DNA from: Planctomycetota bacterium
GTDB lineage: Bacteria > Planctomycetota > Phycisphaerae > Phycisphaerales > Phycisphaeraceae
Length of the DNA stretch: 5,078 nucleotides
Assembly: GCA_029267795.1 (NCBI GenBank)
Contig: JAJUHR010000160.1
Coordinates: forward strand, 1 to 5,078
Reading direction: 5' to 3'
The notes under the pieces are model-generated. The model searched no databases. It was not told the origin of the DNA and saw only the letters and a program-made list of their open reading frames with translations. The translations under genes were made by a program, and so were the position numbers. Of the stretch, positions 4,654-5,078 are shown one piece after another. Numbering within the stretch: the first letter of the stretch is position 1; every line of letters begins with the position of its first letter.

Positions 4654-5078
4654 ATGACCCCGATCTATCAGCACCGATTGAACAACGGGCTTTGGTTGGT
4701 TGCCGAGCCGGTGGCCGGCGCCCAGTCCCTGGCGATGGCATTCTTGCTGCCGGCCGGTGTGGCGCACGAGCCGGTCGAGCAGCAGGGGGTGGCGGCCCTG
4801 CTGGCGGAGATGGTCTGCCGCGGCGCCGGCGGGCGGGACGCCCGGGCCCACAGCGACGCTCTGGATCGGCTGGGCGTGCAACGCGCCACCCAGGCCCAGA
4901 CCACGCACATCGTCCTATCGGCGACCCTGATTCATTCGAAGCTGCCCCCGGCGTTGCCGCTGCTGGTCGACATGGTCCTGCGCCCCGCGTTGGAAGAGCG
5001 GGCCTTGGGCCCCAGCCGCGACTTGGCGTTGCAGTCGCTCGAGGCCCTGGAGGACGAGCCTCAGCAGAAGGTGTTCTA
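4654..5078 (+). CDS. M16-family (insulinase-like) peptidase homologue, zinc site lost, 3' end outside window
   Basis: The first 141 codons of an open frame that continues beyond the window. The N-terminal strand RLNNGLWLVAEPV, then SLAMAFLLPAGVAHEP and RDARAHSDALDRLGVQ, follow the usual M16 N-terminal domain order. Active members have a GLAHFLEHM-type HxxEH zinc motif at this place; here residues 45-53 read GVAALLAEM, so His, Glu and His are replaced by Ala48, Ala51 and Glu52. The downstream segment where the third zinc-ligand Glu is expected, in the EEI-like stretch before an acidic DP, reads QSLEALEDEP. The protein is therefore probably a non-catalytic subunit, comparable to the inactive halves of other M16 pairs, with an active partner likely encoded nearby (inference). 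It starts at the ATG just after a TACAAT box. G+C and codon use match the neighbouring genes. Confidence 0.85.
   Translation, partial: MTPIYQHRLNNGLWLVAEPVAGAQSLAMAFLLPAGVAHEPVEQQGVAALLAEMVCRGAGGRDARAHSDALDRLGVQRATQAQTTHIVLSATLIHSKLPPALPLLVDMVLRPALEERALGPSRDLALQSLEALEDEPQQKVF

Overview
The window is GC-rich and densely coded. It is chromosomal in character: no transposase, phage gene, CRISPR array, tRNA or rRNA was seen. The gene content suggests a Gram-negative-type environmental bacterium. A planctomycete-like origin (perhaps Phycisphaerae) is my best guess, based on the family-5 uracil-DNA glycosylase, the style of the 2417-3091 membrane protein, a zinc-site-less M16 protein with a probably leaderless start, and the palindromic repeats. 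This assignment is inference and is not proven by any marker gene.

Layout. (1) Positions 2-1312 (+) encode nearly all of the E2 subunit (dihydrolipoamide acetyltransferase) of pyruvate dehydrogenase; its first few codons lie outside the window. (2) Positions 1313-1561 form a 249-bp gap between convergent genes. It is filled with small palindromes, at least four of them ending in CTAC (GTAG on the minus strand), as in REP elements, plus one different perfect palindrome at 1478-1501. The last repeat reaches into the end of the next gene. (3) Positions 1562-2377 (-) encode a family-5 uracil-DNA glycosylase with a predicted 4Fe-4S cluster. (4) Positions 2417-3091 (+) encode an uncharacterised membrane protein with two transmembrane segments, a long helix and a small domain that loosely resembles a pseudopilin. 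(5) Positions 3092-3261 are non-coding, with a nested stem structure at 3095-3160 and a possible promoter near 3200. (6) Positions 3262-3627 (+) encode a stand-alone Hpt phosphotransfer protein, followed after 24 bp by (7) 3652-4578 (+), a REC-GGDEF diguanylate cyclase. (8) Position 4654 to the window end (+) is the start of an M16-family peptidase homologue whose HxxEH zinc site is replaced.

How the genes work together. The clearest functional pair is Hpt plus REC-GGDEF. The Hpt histidine could pass a phosphoryl group to the receiver aspartate of the cyclase and so set cyclic-di-GMP levels; the kinase must lie elsewhere. The other genes (central carbon metabolism, DNA repair, membrane protein, M16 homologue) have no evident joint pathway. 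The most unusual parts are the REP-like cluster, with a repeat-derived stop codon for the glycosylase; the uncharacterised membrane protein; the structured segment downstream of it; and the degenerate M16 protein with its TACAAT box only 8 bp from the ATG.
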